Source: Thermococcus sp. M39
GTDB taxonomy: Archaea; Methanobacteriota_B; Thermococci; Thermococcales; Thermococcaceae
NCBI RefSeq assembly: GCF_012027325.1
Contig: NZ_SNUG01000001.1
Coordinates: 486,393-550,392 of the forward strand
Length of the DNA stretch: 64,000 bases
Reading direction: 5' to 3'
The position numbers and the translations under genes are program-made. The notes under the pieces are model-generated. The model saw nothing but the letters and a program-made list of their open reading frames with translations. It was not told the origin of the DNA and did no database searches. Shown here one piece after another: positions 28,639 to 37,666 of this stretch. Position 1 is the stretch's first letter. Every line of letters begins with the position of its first letter.

Positions 28639-30318
28639 ATGCCAAAGTTCGATGTTGCTAAAGCTGATTTGGAACGCTTGGTTGGAAAGAGCTTTACAGT
28701 TGAGGAGTGGGAAGACTTATTCCTTTACGCTAAATGCGAGCTCGATGATGTCTGGGAAGAGGATGGGAAAATTTACTTCAAAGCCGATGCAAAGGACACA
28801 AACAGACCGGACTTGTGGAGTGCCGAGGGAATTGCAAGGCAGATAAAATGGGCGCTTGGAATGAAAAAGGGTTTGCCGAAATACGAAGTTGAGAAAAGCG
28901 ACATTGTTGTTTACGTTGATGAGAAGCTTAAGGATATTAGGCCTTATGGAGTTTATGCAGTAGTTGAGGACGTAAACCTCGATGAGGAGGCATTTAAACA
29001 GTTGATTCAGCTTCAAGAAAAAATTGCTCTGACTTTTGGAAGAAAGAGAAGGGAAGTTGCAATTGGGACTTTTGACTTTGATAAGCTTAAGCCCCCATTT
29101 TACTACAAAGCTGTTGAACCAGAGAAGATAAAATTCATTCCTCTGAACTGCGAGGAAGAGATGACAGCAAATGAGATACTTGAGAAACACGAGAAGGGAA
29201 TTGAATACGGCCACCTTATTAAAGGAAAGCCATATTATCCCCTTTTGGTTGACAGCGAGGGCAACGTTCTTTCTATGCCCCCAGTTATAAACTCAGAGAC
29301 CCATGGAAAAGTTACTGAGGAGACAAGAAACATTTTCATAGACATCACTGGATGGGACTTGAACAAGATAATGCTTGCTTTGAATGTTATTGTTACAGCT
29401 TTAGCAGAGCGCGGCGGAAAGATAAAGAGCGTAAAAGTTGTTTACAAAGACTTTGAAATTGAAACGCCTGATTTAACTCCAAAAGAGTTTGAGGTTGACC
29501 TCGGCTATATCAAAAAGCTTGCTGGAATCGAGCTGAGCGATGAGCAGATTAAAGAGCTCTTAGAGAGGATGTTCTACGAAGTAAAGCTTGAAAATGGAAA
29601 AGCCAAACTCAAATATCCTGCGTTTAGAGACGACATAATGCATGCTCGTGACGTTTTGGAGGATGTTCTCATTGCTTACGGCTATAACGAGATTGAACCA
29701 GAAGAACCAAAATTAGCCGTTCAGGGGAGAGGAGACGACTTTATCGAGTTTGAGAATGCCATTAGGGAATTAATGATTGGCTTTGGACTACAAGAAGTCA
29801 TGACCTTTAATCTTACTAACAAGGAAGCCCAGTTCACCAAGATGAACATTCCTGAGGAAGATATAGTTGAAATTGAGAATCCAGTGAGTTTGAGATGGAG
29901 TGCATTGAGGAAGTGGCTTATCCCTTCACTGATGGAGTTCCTTAGCTTAAACACCCATGAAGAATATCCACAAAAAATCTTCGAAGTTGGAAAGGCTACC
30001 TTAATAGATGAAACAAAGGAAACAAAAACAGTAAGCGAGAGCAAATTAGCTGTTGCAATAGCCCATCCAAGAGTTACATTTACAGAGGTTAAGGAAATCC
30101 TTGACAGCGTCATGCACCATTTAGGCTTTGAATATGAGCTTGAAGAGACAGAGCATGGCTCATTCATTCCGGGCAGAGTTGGAAAGATAATTGTTGATGG
30201 GAAAGAAATTGGTATAATCGGTGAAATTCACCCGCAAGTTTTAGAGAACTGGGGCATTGAAATGCCCGTTGCAGCTTTTGAGATATTCTTAAAACCTCTT
30301 TACAAGCCCTCCTCTTAA
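28639..30318 (+). CDS. pheT: Phenylalanyl-tRNA synthetase beta subunit
   Basis: 559 residues, the short archaeal-type beta subunit. The N-terminus PKFDVAKADLERLVGKSF, the B3/4 editing domain (residues 100-260, with GNVLSMPPVINSETHGKV) and the C-terminal catalytic-like fold (AYGYNEIEPEEPKLAVQGRG, then FEVGKATLID) are all recognisable. I chose ATG 28639 because GAGGTGGG lies just upstream; the GTG three codons earlier falls inside that site. The editing domain hydrolyses Tyr-tRNA(Phe). Confidence 0.97.
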   Translation: MPKFDVAKADLERLVGKSFTVEEWEDLFLYAKCELDDVWEEDGKIYFKADAKDTNRPDLWSAEGIARQIKWALGMKKGLPKYEVEKSDIVVYVDEKLKDIRPYGVYAVVEDVNLDEEAFKQLIQLQEKIALTFGRKRREVAIGTFDFDKLKPPFYYKAVEPEKIKFIPLNCEEEMTANEILEKHEKGIEYGHLIKGKPYYPLLVDSEGNVLSMPPVINSETHGKVTEETRNIFIDITGWDLNKIMLALNVIVTALAERGGKIKSVKVVYKDFEIETPDLTPKEFEVDLGYIKKLAGIELSDEQIKELLERMFYEVKLENGKAKLKYPAFRDDIMHARDVLEDVLIAYGYNEIEPEEPKLAVQGRGDDFIEFENAIRELMIGFGLQEVMTFNLTNKEAQFTKMNIPEEDIVEIENPVSLRWSALRKWLIPSLMEFLSLNTHEEYPQKIFEVGKATLIDETKETKTVSESKLAVAIAHPRVTFTEVKEILDSVMHHLGFEYELEETEHGSFIPGRVGKIIVDGKEIGIIGEIHPQVLENWGIEMPVAAFEIFLKPLYKPSS

Positions 30319-30338
30319 CTTAATTTTTGGTGAGTGTC

Positions 30339-30758
30339 ATGAATTTAGGTTTGCTTTTTGCAATTATCCTTGGTCTCTTAATTGGATTATATGTACCAAA
30401 ATTAATGGAAACTCACAAAGAATGGGGTAGATTTTTCCTTTTGATTATAATGGTTGGGCTTGTTTTGATGAACTGGAAAGCCGGAAAAGTTCGAGATGCT
30501 TATATTTACTTTGAAATAATTGTATGGCTTCTTTTTGGTTTGATTATTTATGTTGAAGAGTTTGGGATAAAAATTATGATGACGTTGCTCCTTATAGTCG
30601 TTGGAGTGTTGGGGTTAACTCTATATAAATTTGAAGCAACTATAACGGATATATTGGGGTTAACAATCAGCACAATTGTTGCTTTATATGGATTTGCATA
30701 TTTGGGGGATCTAGTTAATCAGAGAAGAGCTAAAAAATCTAAAAATCCAAAGACTTGA
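30339..30758 (+). CDS. Small membrane protein, unknown function
   Basis: 139 residues with about five hydrophobic helices (GLLFAIILGLLIGLYV, FFLLIIMVGLVLMNW, IIVWLLFGLIIYV, MTLLLIVVGVLGLTLY, LGLTISTIVALYGFAYLG) and a basic tail (NQRRAKKSKNPKT). I do not recognise the family. The ATG at 30339 follows GGTGAG; a TTG four codons earlier overlaps that site. It lies 20 bases after pheT and could be read through. Its last 20 bases overlap a small gene on the opposite strand. Confidence 0.65.
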   Translation: MNLGLLFAIILGLLIGLYVPKLMETHKEWGRFFLLIIMVGLVLMNWKAGKVRDAYIYFEIIVWLLFGLIIYVEEFGIKIMMTLLLIVVGVLGLTLYKFEATITDILGLTISTIVALYGFAYLGDLVNQRRAKKSKNPKT

Positions 30759-30879
30759 CCTTAGACTTTTTCTTTTGCTTTATTTTTCTCTCCAATCTCT
30801 TAATCAATTGAGTAAGCATTATCTCAAAGTTCTCAATGGCACTTAACACCTCGTTATCCCTTATACATTTATTTTCCAT
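30739..30879 (-). CDS. Small basic coiled-coil protein (46 aa), unannotated type
   Basis: On the minus strand an ATG with a strong GGAGGTGGG ribosome site (7 bases upstream) opens 46 codons. The product starts MENKCIRDNEVLSAIENFEI and continues as one amphipathic helix, MLTQLIKRLERKIKQKKKSK, ending VKSLDF. The tail is very basic. The leucine/isoleucine spacing suggests a short coiled coil. A region with four TCAATGT repeats lies directly upstream, which would be natural for an autoregulated gene. I do not know a homologue. The ribosome site is the main reason to accept it. Confidence 0.55.
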   Translation of the reverse strand: MENKCIRDNEVLSAIENFEIMLTQLIKRLERKIKQKKKSKVKSLDF

Positions 30880-30906
30880 TCTTCCCACCTCCAATAATGA
30901 TATCCA

Positions 30907-31075
30907 TCAATGTGCATTTAAAGTTTGTCTCAGTTTTGTTGTCAATGTTTCGAAAAATTTGAGACATTTTAGCATACTTTTGAACATTTTCACTTTACGT
31001 TTATAAACATTTACATAATATAAAGACATCAATGTTTGGAGAAAAACTTGAATGTCTATTTATGCACGTCAATGT
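30907..31075. repeat. Four TCAATGT motifs in an AT-rich intergenic region
   Basis: TCAATGT occurs at 30907-30913, 30942-30948, 31029-31035 and 31069-31075, all on the same strand, with several inverse-like ACATTT words between (for example GAACATTTTCAC and AAACATTTACAT). The region lies between the small 46-residue gene (minus strand) and truA (plus strand). Such clustering suggests binding sites for a regulator, but the motif is short and chance is possible in such AT-rich DNA. Confidence 0.4.
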
Positions 31076-31167
31076 ACGAAAATTTTAAATCAAAAAAGCT
31101 AGTGCGGAGTTTTATTTCCAAAAGTCTTTTATAATCAAAGCTTGTTACCCCATTATAGGCGGGGAGT

Positions 31168-31968
31168 ATGAGAATTGCCTTAAAAATAGCATATGATGGC
31201 ACTAAATTCAACGGATTTCAGCGACAACCTGAATTGAGAACGGTAGAAGGTGAGATAATTAGGGTTCTCCAGAAGCTTAATCTGATTGAATCTCCAGACA
31301 AAGCTAATTTCAAGGGAGCTTCAAGAACAGATAAAGGAGTTAGCGCATTTGGAAATGTGGTTGCATTCAATACTGAAAATCCAAAATTAGCTCAACCGCG
31401 GATTTTAAATCATCACTTAAGAGATGTTTGGGTTTTAGGAATTGCTCAAGTTCCAGATGATTTCCATCCAAGGTTCTGGGCAAGAAGTAAAATTTATCGG
31501 TATTACTTGGTTAATGAAGGATTTGATGTAGATGCAATGAGAGAATGTGGTGAGCTTTTCGTTGGCACTCATGATTTTTCTGCCTTTGCTAGGCTTGAAA
31601 AGTTTAAAGATCCTATAAGAGAGATTATTAGGCTTGAGATCGCACCAAAAGGAGACGTTATTGTAATCGAAATTGAAGGAAAAAGCTTTCTTTGGGAGAT
31701 GGTCAGGAGAATTGTAACTGCATTAAAGCTATGTGGTCTTGGTGTTATCGGGACCGAAGATGTAAGAAAAATGCTGAATGGAAAAGCTAATAAAAAGCTC
31801 CCTCCAGCACCTCCAGAGAATCTTGTTCTGTGGGAGATAAAGTACGACAAAGTGAACTTCCAAATTGATGAATACTCGCTCAAAAAGATTAGACAGGAGT
31901 TTTTTGAAAGGTTTAGTTATGCAATGGTTAAATCCAGCATATTTAGGGATTGGCTGTTGTCTCTATGA
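31168..31968 (+). CDS. truA: tRNA pseudouridine synthase A
   Basis: 266 residues. TruA makes pseudouridine at positions 38-40 in the anticodon stem. Motifs: IAYDGTKFNGFQRQP, FKGASRTDKGVSAFGNVVAF with the catalytic Asp in RTDKGV (residue about 53), RSKIYRYYL, FVGTHDFSAFAR and FLWEMVRRIVTAL. A TATA-like CTTTTATAATC about 35 bases upstream and a GGGGAG almost touching the ATG suggest a very short leader. It converges on the helicase gene with a 6-base overlap. Confidence 0.95.
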   Translation: MRIALKIAYDGTKFNGFQRQPELRTVEGEIIRVLQKLNLIESPDKANFKGASRTDKGVSAFGNVVAFNTENPKLAQPRILNHHLRDVWVLGIAQVPDDFHPRFWARSKIYRYYLVNEGFDVDAMRECGELFVGTHDFSAFARLEKFKDPIREIIRLEIAPKGDVIVIEIEGKSFLWEMVRRIVTALKLCGLGVIGTEDVRKMLNGKANKKLPPAPPENLVLWEIKYDKVNFQIDEYSLKKIRQEFFERFSYAMVKSSIFRDWLLSL

Positions 31969-33333
31969 TTTCTGCTTGGCTTTATTGAAAAGATTGTTGT
32001 CATAGAACTTTCCATAATACTGCTTCAAGGCTTTCTCTCTTTCGATAAAGTGTGTAAATAATAACGGATCATCGTCTTGGACATCGACTATTACGGCTTC
32101 TCTTCCATCTTTCGGCCTTAGTGCTCTTCCAATTGTCTGTATTGTCATTATGTCACTCTTTCCACCACCAGCTAAAATTATGGCAGAAATCTCCGGTATG
32201 TCAACACCTTCTTTAAGCAGAGTCGAAACCAAGACTTGGATCTCTCCTCTCTTGAACTTTTCAAAGAGTTCCCATCTGTTGGGGCTTTGTGAACTCAAAA
32301 ACTCAGCATTAACTCCTCTCTCCTTAAGCATCTTCACCAGGATTTCTCCATGGTCAATTCTTCTGACGTCAATCAAGACTCTGTGTCCTTCTTTCGCAAG
32401 CTCAATAGCTTTTTCAACAATAGCTTTATTTCTCTCTTCGTTTTCCATAATCATCTCTTCGTAAAGCTCCTTGTATCTCTCGGCTAAAGCTGGCATCTTT
32501 GATTTATATCTGATAATTTCAAATTTTGGCTTTGCTAAGAAACCTTCCTTAATTAGCTCATCTGCCTTGACTTCATAGATTATTGGCCCTATTGCTCCTT
32601 CAATCTTTATCTCTTCCCCTCTAATTCTTCTCCAAGGTGTAGCTGAGAGCCCAAAGCGATAGACTTGGGGTAGGGACATTCCAAGCTGGTAGAATTTTTC
32701 TGCCGCTGAAGTTCTATGACATTCATCAAAAACCACTATGGCATAGGGGAGCTTGAGTTTATCAGCACCCCTCGAGAGGAGTGTTTGGATCATAGCTACA
32801 GTCACAGGTTTTTCATTCCACTTATTGTCCCCAACGATACCAGCTTCAACTCCAAGAACTTCTTCAGCCTTTTCTTTCCACTGATAGAGAAGCTCTTTAG
32901 TATGGACAACTATGAGAGCAGAGAGGTCAAGCTCATGGACAATCCTCAAACCTACAACTGTTTTTCCGCTTCCAACAGGCAATGCAAGAACACCCATCTT
33001 TGCTTTTATTGCCTTTCTAACGGCTTTCTGCTGATATCTCCTTAGCTTGTACTTCTCATTCCACTCTGAATTCAGTTTGACACCCTCAACTTCACGTTCA
33101 TCTATAATCCTCACACGATAACCCCTAGAATTCAAGAGCTTTTTAACTCTTGGAATCAACCCTACAGGAAAAGACTTCTCATATGGATCGTACAAGCTTT
33201 CAGGCTTTTCCCACTTACCAAAATCTCTCTTGTAGCTTAGAGCTTCATAAATCATGAAGTAGACCTTTGGTTCTGCTTTCTCGATGATGACCTTTGCACT
33301 TTTATTTGGAATTCGTAACGTTACCATGGACAT
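31963..33333 (-). CDS. Superfamily 2 DNA helicase, XPB/Rad25-like
   Basis: About 456 residues. Helicase motifs are in order: Q-like region YKLRRYQQKAVRKA, Walker A ALPVGSGKTVVGLRI, Ia VVHTKELLYQW, DEAH-type box VVFDECHRTSA, motif III GLSATPWRR, then the second RecA domain with STLLKEGVDIPE (motif V) and TIQTIGRALRPKDG (motif VI). The N-terminal 95 residues match the DNA damage-recognition-like domain of archaeal XPB. A role in repair or transcription-linked opening is inferred. Two ATG codons (33333, 33327) and a TTG (33339) are possible starts. There is no ribosome site and the promoter box suggests a leaderless mRNA. Confidence 0.88.
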   Translation of the reverse strand: MSMVTLRIPNKSAKVIIEKAEPKVYFMIYEALSYKRDFGKWEKPESLYDPYEKSFPVGLIPRVKKLLNSRGYRVRIIDEREVEGVKLNSEWNEKYKLRRYQQKAVRKAIKAKMGVLALPVGSGKTVVGLRIVHELDLSALIVVHTKELLYQWKEKAEEVLGVEAGIVGDNKWNEKPVTVAMIQTLLSRGADKLKLPYAIVVFDECHRTSAAEKFYQLGMSLPQVYRFGLSATPWRRIRGEEIKIEGAIGPIIYEVKADELIKEGFLAKPKFEIIRYKSKMPALAERYKELYEEMIMENEERNKAIVEKAIELAKEGHRVLIDVRRIDHGEILVKMLKERGVNAEFLSSQSPNRWELFEKFKRGEIQVLVSTLLKEGVDIPEISAIILAGGGKSDIMTIQTIGRALRPKDGREAVIVDVQDDDPLLFTHFIEREKALKQYYGKFYDNNLFNKAKQKS

Positions 33334-33362
33334 CGTCAATCAAAAGACAGTTTTGGAGGAAA

Positions 33363-33373
33363 CTCTTTATAGA
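33363..33373 (-). promoter_or_regulatory. TATA box of the helicase gene (leaderless)
   Basis: On the minus strand AGTCTATAAAG lies about 25-30 bases before the start codons at 33339-33333. Transcription would begin at or within a few bases of the start codon. No GGAGG or GGTGA sequence is present, in agreement with a leaderless transcript. Confidence 0.5.
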
Positions 33374-33438
33374 CTTTTTGGCTCAAATTTGTGCAGAAAG
33401 GATAAAAGTAAGTTAACATAGTTAGGGAGGGTGGTATT

Positions 33439-34707
33439 ATGTTAAGGCAGATTATTGAAGAATTTATGGATGATGTTGTTACTATTGAAAAACCAGTCAA
33501 CAAGAACCTTGAAGTGACGAGGTATCTGCTCAAATACAAGACCAAGCCCGTTCTTTTCAAAGATGTTGATGGATGGGAAGTTGCTGGCAACATCTGGAGC
33601 ACGAGAGAGAGAATAGCAAAATACTTAGGCGTTAAAAAGGAGGAAATTCTGCACATTATGGAGTACGCAATGGATAATCTTCATGATTATAAGTTAATTG
33701 GGAAAGCTGAGTTTATGAAAAACAAAACCGCGGATTTCTCCCTTAAAGAGCTCCCGATTCCAAAGTATTATCCGAAGGATGGGGGAGAATATTTCACGTC
33801 TGCTATTGTTGTTGCAAAAGATGAAAATGGCTTTGTGAACATGTCTTTCCATAGAATGATGGTAATTGATGATAAGAGAGCAGCAATAAGAATTGTTCCC
33901 CGTCACTTGTATGCAATGTGGAAAGAGAAAGCAGAAAGAGGAGAAGAGCTTGATGTCAGAATAATTGTTGGTAATCCAATCTACGTTTTGCTTGCCGCTG
34001 CTACAAGCGTGGAATATGGCAAGAGCGAGCTTAACATTGCTTCTGCGATAAAGGAGAAAACCTTAGGATCACCCTTGGAGGTTGTTAATATCAGTGGCAT
34101 TCCAGTTCCGGCAGAGAGTGAGTTTGTTTTTGAGGCAAAGATTCTACCAGAGCTGACTGATGAAGGTCCTTTTGTCGACATAACGGGAACTTACGACTAC
34201 GTTAGAAAGCAACCTGTCGTAGTATTTGAAAAGATGTACCATGTTGACAACCCAATTTTCCATGCCCTTTTGCCTGGAGGTTATGAGCACTACATGCTCA
34301 TGGGCCTCCCAAAAGAGCCCCAAATTTACAAGAGCGTGAAAAGAGTTGTTCCTAAAGTGCATGGAGTAAGACTTACGGAAGGTGGCTGCATGTGGCTTCA
34401 TGCTGTCGTTTCAATTACAAAGCAGCACGATGGGGATGGAAAGAACGCTATATTGGCAGCATTTGCAGGGCATCCATCATTAAAGCACGTTGTAGTTGTT
34501 GATGAGGATGTAAACATCTATGATGACAGAGAAGTTGAATGGGCTATAGCGACAAGATTTCAAGCTGATAGGGATTTGGTGATAATTCCAAATGCAAGAG
34601 GCTCTTCGCTTGACCCCTCAGCTGAGAAAAGCCTAACAGCAAAGTGGGGAATTGATGCAACGAAGCCTTTGGATAAAAAGGAGGAGTTTGAAAGGGCCAA
34701 ATTGTGA
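33439..34707 (+). CDS. UbiD family decarboxylase (candidate anhydromevalonate phosphate decarboxylase)
   Basis: 422 residues of the UbiD family, which uses prenylated FMN to decarboxylate unsaturated acids. Conserved parts are [20 protein letters not shown], the NMSFHRMMV and [11 protein letters not shown] segments and the [20 protein letters not shown] segment with catalytic Glu residues. In archaea the UbiD-type enzyme next in line is the trans-anhydromevalonate 5-phosphate decarboxylase of the modified mevalonate pathway. Presence of hmgA in the same window fits, but the assignment is by family only. A GGAGGGTGGT ribosome site precedes the ATG. Confidence 0.8.
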   Translation: MLRQIIEEFMDDVVTIEKPVNKNLEVTRYLLKYKTKPVLFKDVDGWEVAGNIWSTRERIAKYLGVKKEEILHIMEYAMDNLHDYKLIGKAEFMKNKTADFSLKELPIPKYYPKDGGEYFTSAIVVAKDENGFVNMSFHRMMVIDDKRAAIRIVPRHLYAMWKEKAERGEELDVRIIVGNPIYVLLAAATSVEYGKSELNIASAIKEKTLGSPLEVVNISGIPVPAESEFVFEAKILPELTDEGPFVDITGTYDYVRKQPVVVFEKMYHVDNPIFHALLPGGYEHYMLMGLPKEPQIYKSVKRVVPKVHGVRLTEGGCMWLHAVVSITKQHDGDGKNAILAAFAGHPSLKHVVVVDEDVNIYDDREVEWAIATRFQADRDLVIIPNARGSSLDPSAEKSLTAKWGIDATKPLDKKEEFERAKL

Positions 34708-34725
34708 CCTTTCTTTGTCAATTCT

Positions 34726-35508
34726 TTATCTATTAATCTCAAGCGATAAAATCTTCGACTTCTTCGTTGCGGCATCCACAGCTTTCATTATGGCTGTCCT
34801 TATTCGGCTATCTTCAAGCTCAAAAATTCCATCTATCGTTGTTCCTCCCGGGGTTATCACCATATCTCTAATTTGGGCTGGGTGTAAATTTGTCTCCAAG
34901 AGGAGCTTTGCTGTGCCTAGAAGAGTCTGAGCAGCTGCGAGTAGGGCAATATCCCCCGGCAGACCCACTTTCAAGCCTCCGTATATGAGAGATTCTAAAA
35001 AGACAGAGGCATAAGCTGGTCCTGAGCCGCTCAGCCCTGTTATTGCGTCCATGTATTCCTCTTCAATTTTAATGCACCTCCCAAAAGTTCTAAAAATCTC
35101 CTCGACAAGCTTTATTTCCTCGTCGCTCAGGTCATTTGTAGCATAAGCTGTGAACGACTCCCTCACAAGAATTGCTATGTTGGGCATAGCTCTAACAAAC
35201 TTTGCATCAGCTGAGCTCTTGAGAACCTTTAAGGGAATACCAGCGGCAAATGAAATAACGATTTTTCCTTCAACGGCTTCTCTAATTTCTTCCAGAACTT
35301 TTCTAATTTTGTTTGGCTTCACGGTTAGTATTATTATATCCGCCATTTCTGCCGCGATTTTATTGTCTCTCAGCACTTCGACACCATGTTCTTTGAGCCA
35401 TTTAATCTTCTCAATCTTTCTCCTTGTGGCTATAACTTCATATCTCTCAGACAACGCTTTAGCAACGGCACTTCCAACTGTTCCAGCTCCAATTACAGCT
35501 ATCTTCAT
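34726..35508 (-). CDS. proC: Pyrroline-5-carboxylate reductase
   Basis: 260 residues, last gene of the lysC operon. It reduces pyrroline-5-carboxylate to proline. The NAD(P)-binding N-terminus is MKIAVIGAGTVGSAVAKALS, followed by IILTVKPNKIRKVLEEI, VRAMPNIAILVRES and the C-terminal signature ITGLSGSGPAYASVFLESLI plus MVITPGGTTIDGIFELE. The start overlaps the asd stop by 4 bases. It is slightly unusual to see proline synthesis tied to a threonine operon. Confidence 0.93.
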   Translation of the reverse strand: MKIAVIGAGTVGSAVAKALSERYEVIATRRKIEKIKWLKEHGVEVLRDNKIAAEMADIIILTVKPNKIRKVLEEIREAVEGKIVISFAAGIPLKVLKSSADAKFVRAMPNIAILVRESFTAYATNDLSDEEIKLVEEIFRTFGRCIKIEEEYMDAITGLSGSGPAYASVFLESLIYGGLKVGLPGDIALLAAAQTLLGTAKLLLETNLHPAQIRDMVITPGGTTIDGIFELEDSRIRTAIMKAVDAATKKSKILSLEINR

Positions 35509-36491
35509 TTTATCACCCCTAACCTGTAAGCTAACTCTGCATTTAGAATTGAACCTCCAGCAGCTCCTCTAATAAGATTGTGTCCCAAAGTGACGTATTT
35601 GAACTTCTCTTTCTCAATCTTTTCTAGTCTTCCGACTGTGACGGTCATTCCATTGCCTAATTCCCTATGTAGTTTTGGCTGGGGGATTTCCCTATAGACA
35701 ATTGGCTTTGCATATGAAGGGAGCTTAAGTTCTTTCAATGGATCAAAAGATTCAAAAGCTTTTCTAAGTTCTTCAACGCTGATGTCTTCATCAAGTTCAA
35801 CAAAAACTGCCTCTGTGTGTCCATGAGATACTGGAACTCTTGTTGTAATAGCGGATATTTCAAAGTCAAAGCCAAGGATTTTTCTTGATTCGTTCTCGAT
35901 TTTCCACTCTTCCTTTTCAATGTATGGAATTACGTTGTCAAAAATCTGCAGGGCTGATAAGCCTCTAAATCCGGCTCCGCTTATAGCCTGCATTGTTGCA
36001 ACATTGACCTTTTTGAGCCCGAATTCTGAGAGAACTTTAAGTGAAAGCACCAGTATTGCAGTTGAGCAGTTTGGGTTCGTAACTATGAATCCTTCCCAGC
36101 ATCTCCGCTCTTGCTGAAATTCAATAAGCTTTAACTGATCACCATTGACTTCCGGGACTAGAATAGGTACATCATTTTCATATCTATGGGATGAAGCGTT
36201 GCTGAACACGGGGATTTTCTCGGCAAGCTTTTCCTCCACTTTACCGGCTATTGAAGAAGGAAGAGCTGAGAAGACTAAATCCACGTCTGGATTCTTTAAG
36301 AAATCTTTCAAGCTCTCTACCTCTATATCTCCAATATCCTCACTGGCCCATTCTGCAATCTCTCTGTACTTCTTTCCTTTAGACCTCTCCGAAGCAACCA
36401 ATCTTTCAATTTTGAACCAAGGATGATTTGTCAAAAGTCTCACAAAGGTCTGTCCAACTAAGCCTGTGGCGCCTAAAATTGCAACCTCCAT
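35505..36491 (-). CDS. asd: Aspartate-semialdehyde dehydrogenase
   Basis: 328 residues. It reduces aspartyl phosphate to aspartate semialdehyde, the second step from aspartate to threonine and lysine/methionine. Motifs: MEVAILGATGLVGQTFVRLL (NADP binding), FIVTNPNCSTAILVLSLKVL with the active-site Cys, QAISGAGFRGLSALQI and RVPVSHGHTEAVFVEL with the active-site His. It is of the archaeal/fungal type. The ATG at 36491 overlaps the thrC stop by one base and has a GGGAGGTT ribosome site inside thrC. Confidence 0.95.
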   Translation of the reverse strand: MEVAILGATGLVGQTFVRLLTNHPWFKIERLVASERSKGKKYREIAEWASEDIGDIEVESLKDFLKNPDVDLVFSALPSSIAGKVEEKLAEKIPVFSNASSHRYENDVPILVPEVNGDQLKLIEFQQERRCWEGFIVTNPNCSTAILVLSLKVLSEFGLKKVNVATMQAISGAGFRGLSALQIFDNVIPYIEKEEWKIENESRKILGFDFEISAITTRVPVSHGHTEAVFVELDEDISVEELRKAFESFDPLKELKLPSYAKPIVYREIPQPKLHRELGNGMTVTVGRLEKIEKEKFKYVTLGHNLIRGAAGGSILNAELAYRLGVIK

Positions 36492-37666
36492 CAAAGAACC
36501 TCCCTAAATGCTTCTAAATTTGGCTCTATAGGCTCTGGCAGTTTAAAGTTCTCAATTATTATGTTTGGATCTTTCAGTCCATGCCCCGTTGTAATTAAAA
36601 CATAGCTCTCATCTGGCTCAATTAGGCTAAGCTCTTTCAGCTTAATTAGACCAGCCAAGGAAGATGCCGATGCTGGCTCGACAAAAATTCCCTCTTTTGA
36701 TGCGAGCAGTTTTTGAGCCTTGAGAATCTCTTCATCGCTCACACTCTCAAACAATCCGCTCGATTCTTCAACAGCTCTCCAAGCTTTCTTCCAGTTGGCT
36801 GGATTCCCAATCCTAATTGCTGTTGCTACAGTCTCAGGCTTTTCTTCAGGCTCAAATGGCTTTCTTTTCTTGAAAGCTTTAGCTAGTGGAGATGCTCCTT
36901 CTGCTTGAATGCCAATCATCCTTGGCAACTTATCAATAAAGCCGGCTTCATAAAGCTCCTTAAACCCTTTCCAGATAGCTGAAATGTTACCAGCATTTCC
37001 TACGGGCAGAATTATGTTATCTGGAACAAAGCCAAGCTGGTCAAATATCTCAAAAGCTATTGTCTTCTGCCCCTCTAAACGGAAAGGATTGATTGAGTTA
37101 AGCATGTAGACTCCCAGTTCTCTACTCGCTTCAACCACTACTCTCAGAGCATCGTCAAAGTTCCCTCTAACTGGGATAACTTTCGCACCATATACTATAG
37201 CCTGAGCAAGCTTTCCTAATGCTATCTTTCCGCTTGGAACGAGAACATAACTTTTTATCCCTGCTTTTGCCGAATAAGCGGCTAAAGATGCCGATGTATT
37301 TCCTGTTGAAGCACATATAACTTTGTCCATGCCCAGTTCAATTGCCTTTGAAACACCAACTGTCATTCCTCTATCCTTGAAAGAACCTGTTGGGTTTGCA
37401 CCTTCATTTTTGACGTAAAGCTCTTTCATCTCAAGTTCTCTCTGAAGGTTTTCCAGACGATACAGAGGTGTTCCTCCTTCGTTGAGAGAAACTCTCTTTT
37501 CAACGGGAATAAAGCTCTTATACTTCCACAGTGTTATGTTTTTTCCATCAAAAACGTTTTCAACTTTGTCCAAATCGATGACTACCTCCAGCAGACCGCC
37601 GCAATCACACCTATACCTCACTTCGTCTTCTGAATACTCCCCACCACACTCTATACACCTAAGCAT
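36491..37666 (-). CDS. thrC: Threonine synthase
   Basis: 391 residues. It converts O-phosphohomoserine to threonine with pyridoxal phosphate. An N-terminal zinc-ribbon-like part (CIECGGEYSEDEVRYRCDCG) precedes the fold II PLP core with the lysine in NPTGSFKDRGMTVGVSKAIE, the SNTS-like CASTGNTSASLAAYSAKAG and the glycine-rich LPVGNAGNISAIWKGFKE. Its start overlaps thrB by 16 bases. It lies in lysC-thrB-thrC-asd-proC. Confidence 0.96.
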   Translation of the reverse strand: MLRCIECGGEYSEDEVRYRCDCGGLLEVVIDLDKVENVFDGKNITLWKYKSFIPVEKRVSLNEGGTPLYRLENLQRELEMKELYVKNEGANPTGSFKDRGMTVGVSKAIELGMDKVICASTGNTSASLAAYSAKAGIKSYVLVPSGKIALGKLAQAIVYGAKVIPVRGNFDDALRVVVEASRELGVYMLNSINPFRLEGQKTIAFEIFDQLGFVPDNIILPVGNAGNISAIWKGFKELYEAGFIDKLPRMIGIQAEGASPLAKAFKKRKPFEPEEKPETVATAIRIGNPANWKKAWRAVEESSGLFESVSDEEILKAQKLLASKEGIFVEPASASSLAGLIKLKELSLIEPDESYVLITTGHGLKDPNIIIENFKLPEPIEPNLEAFREVL

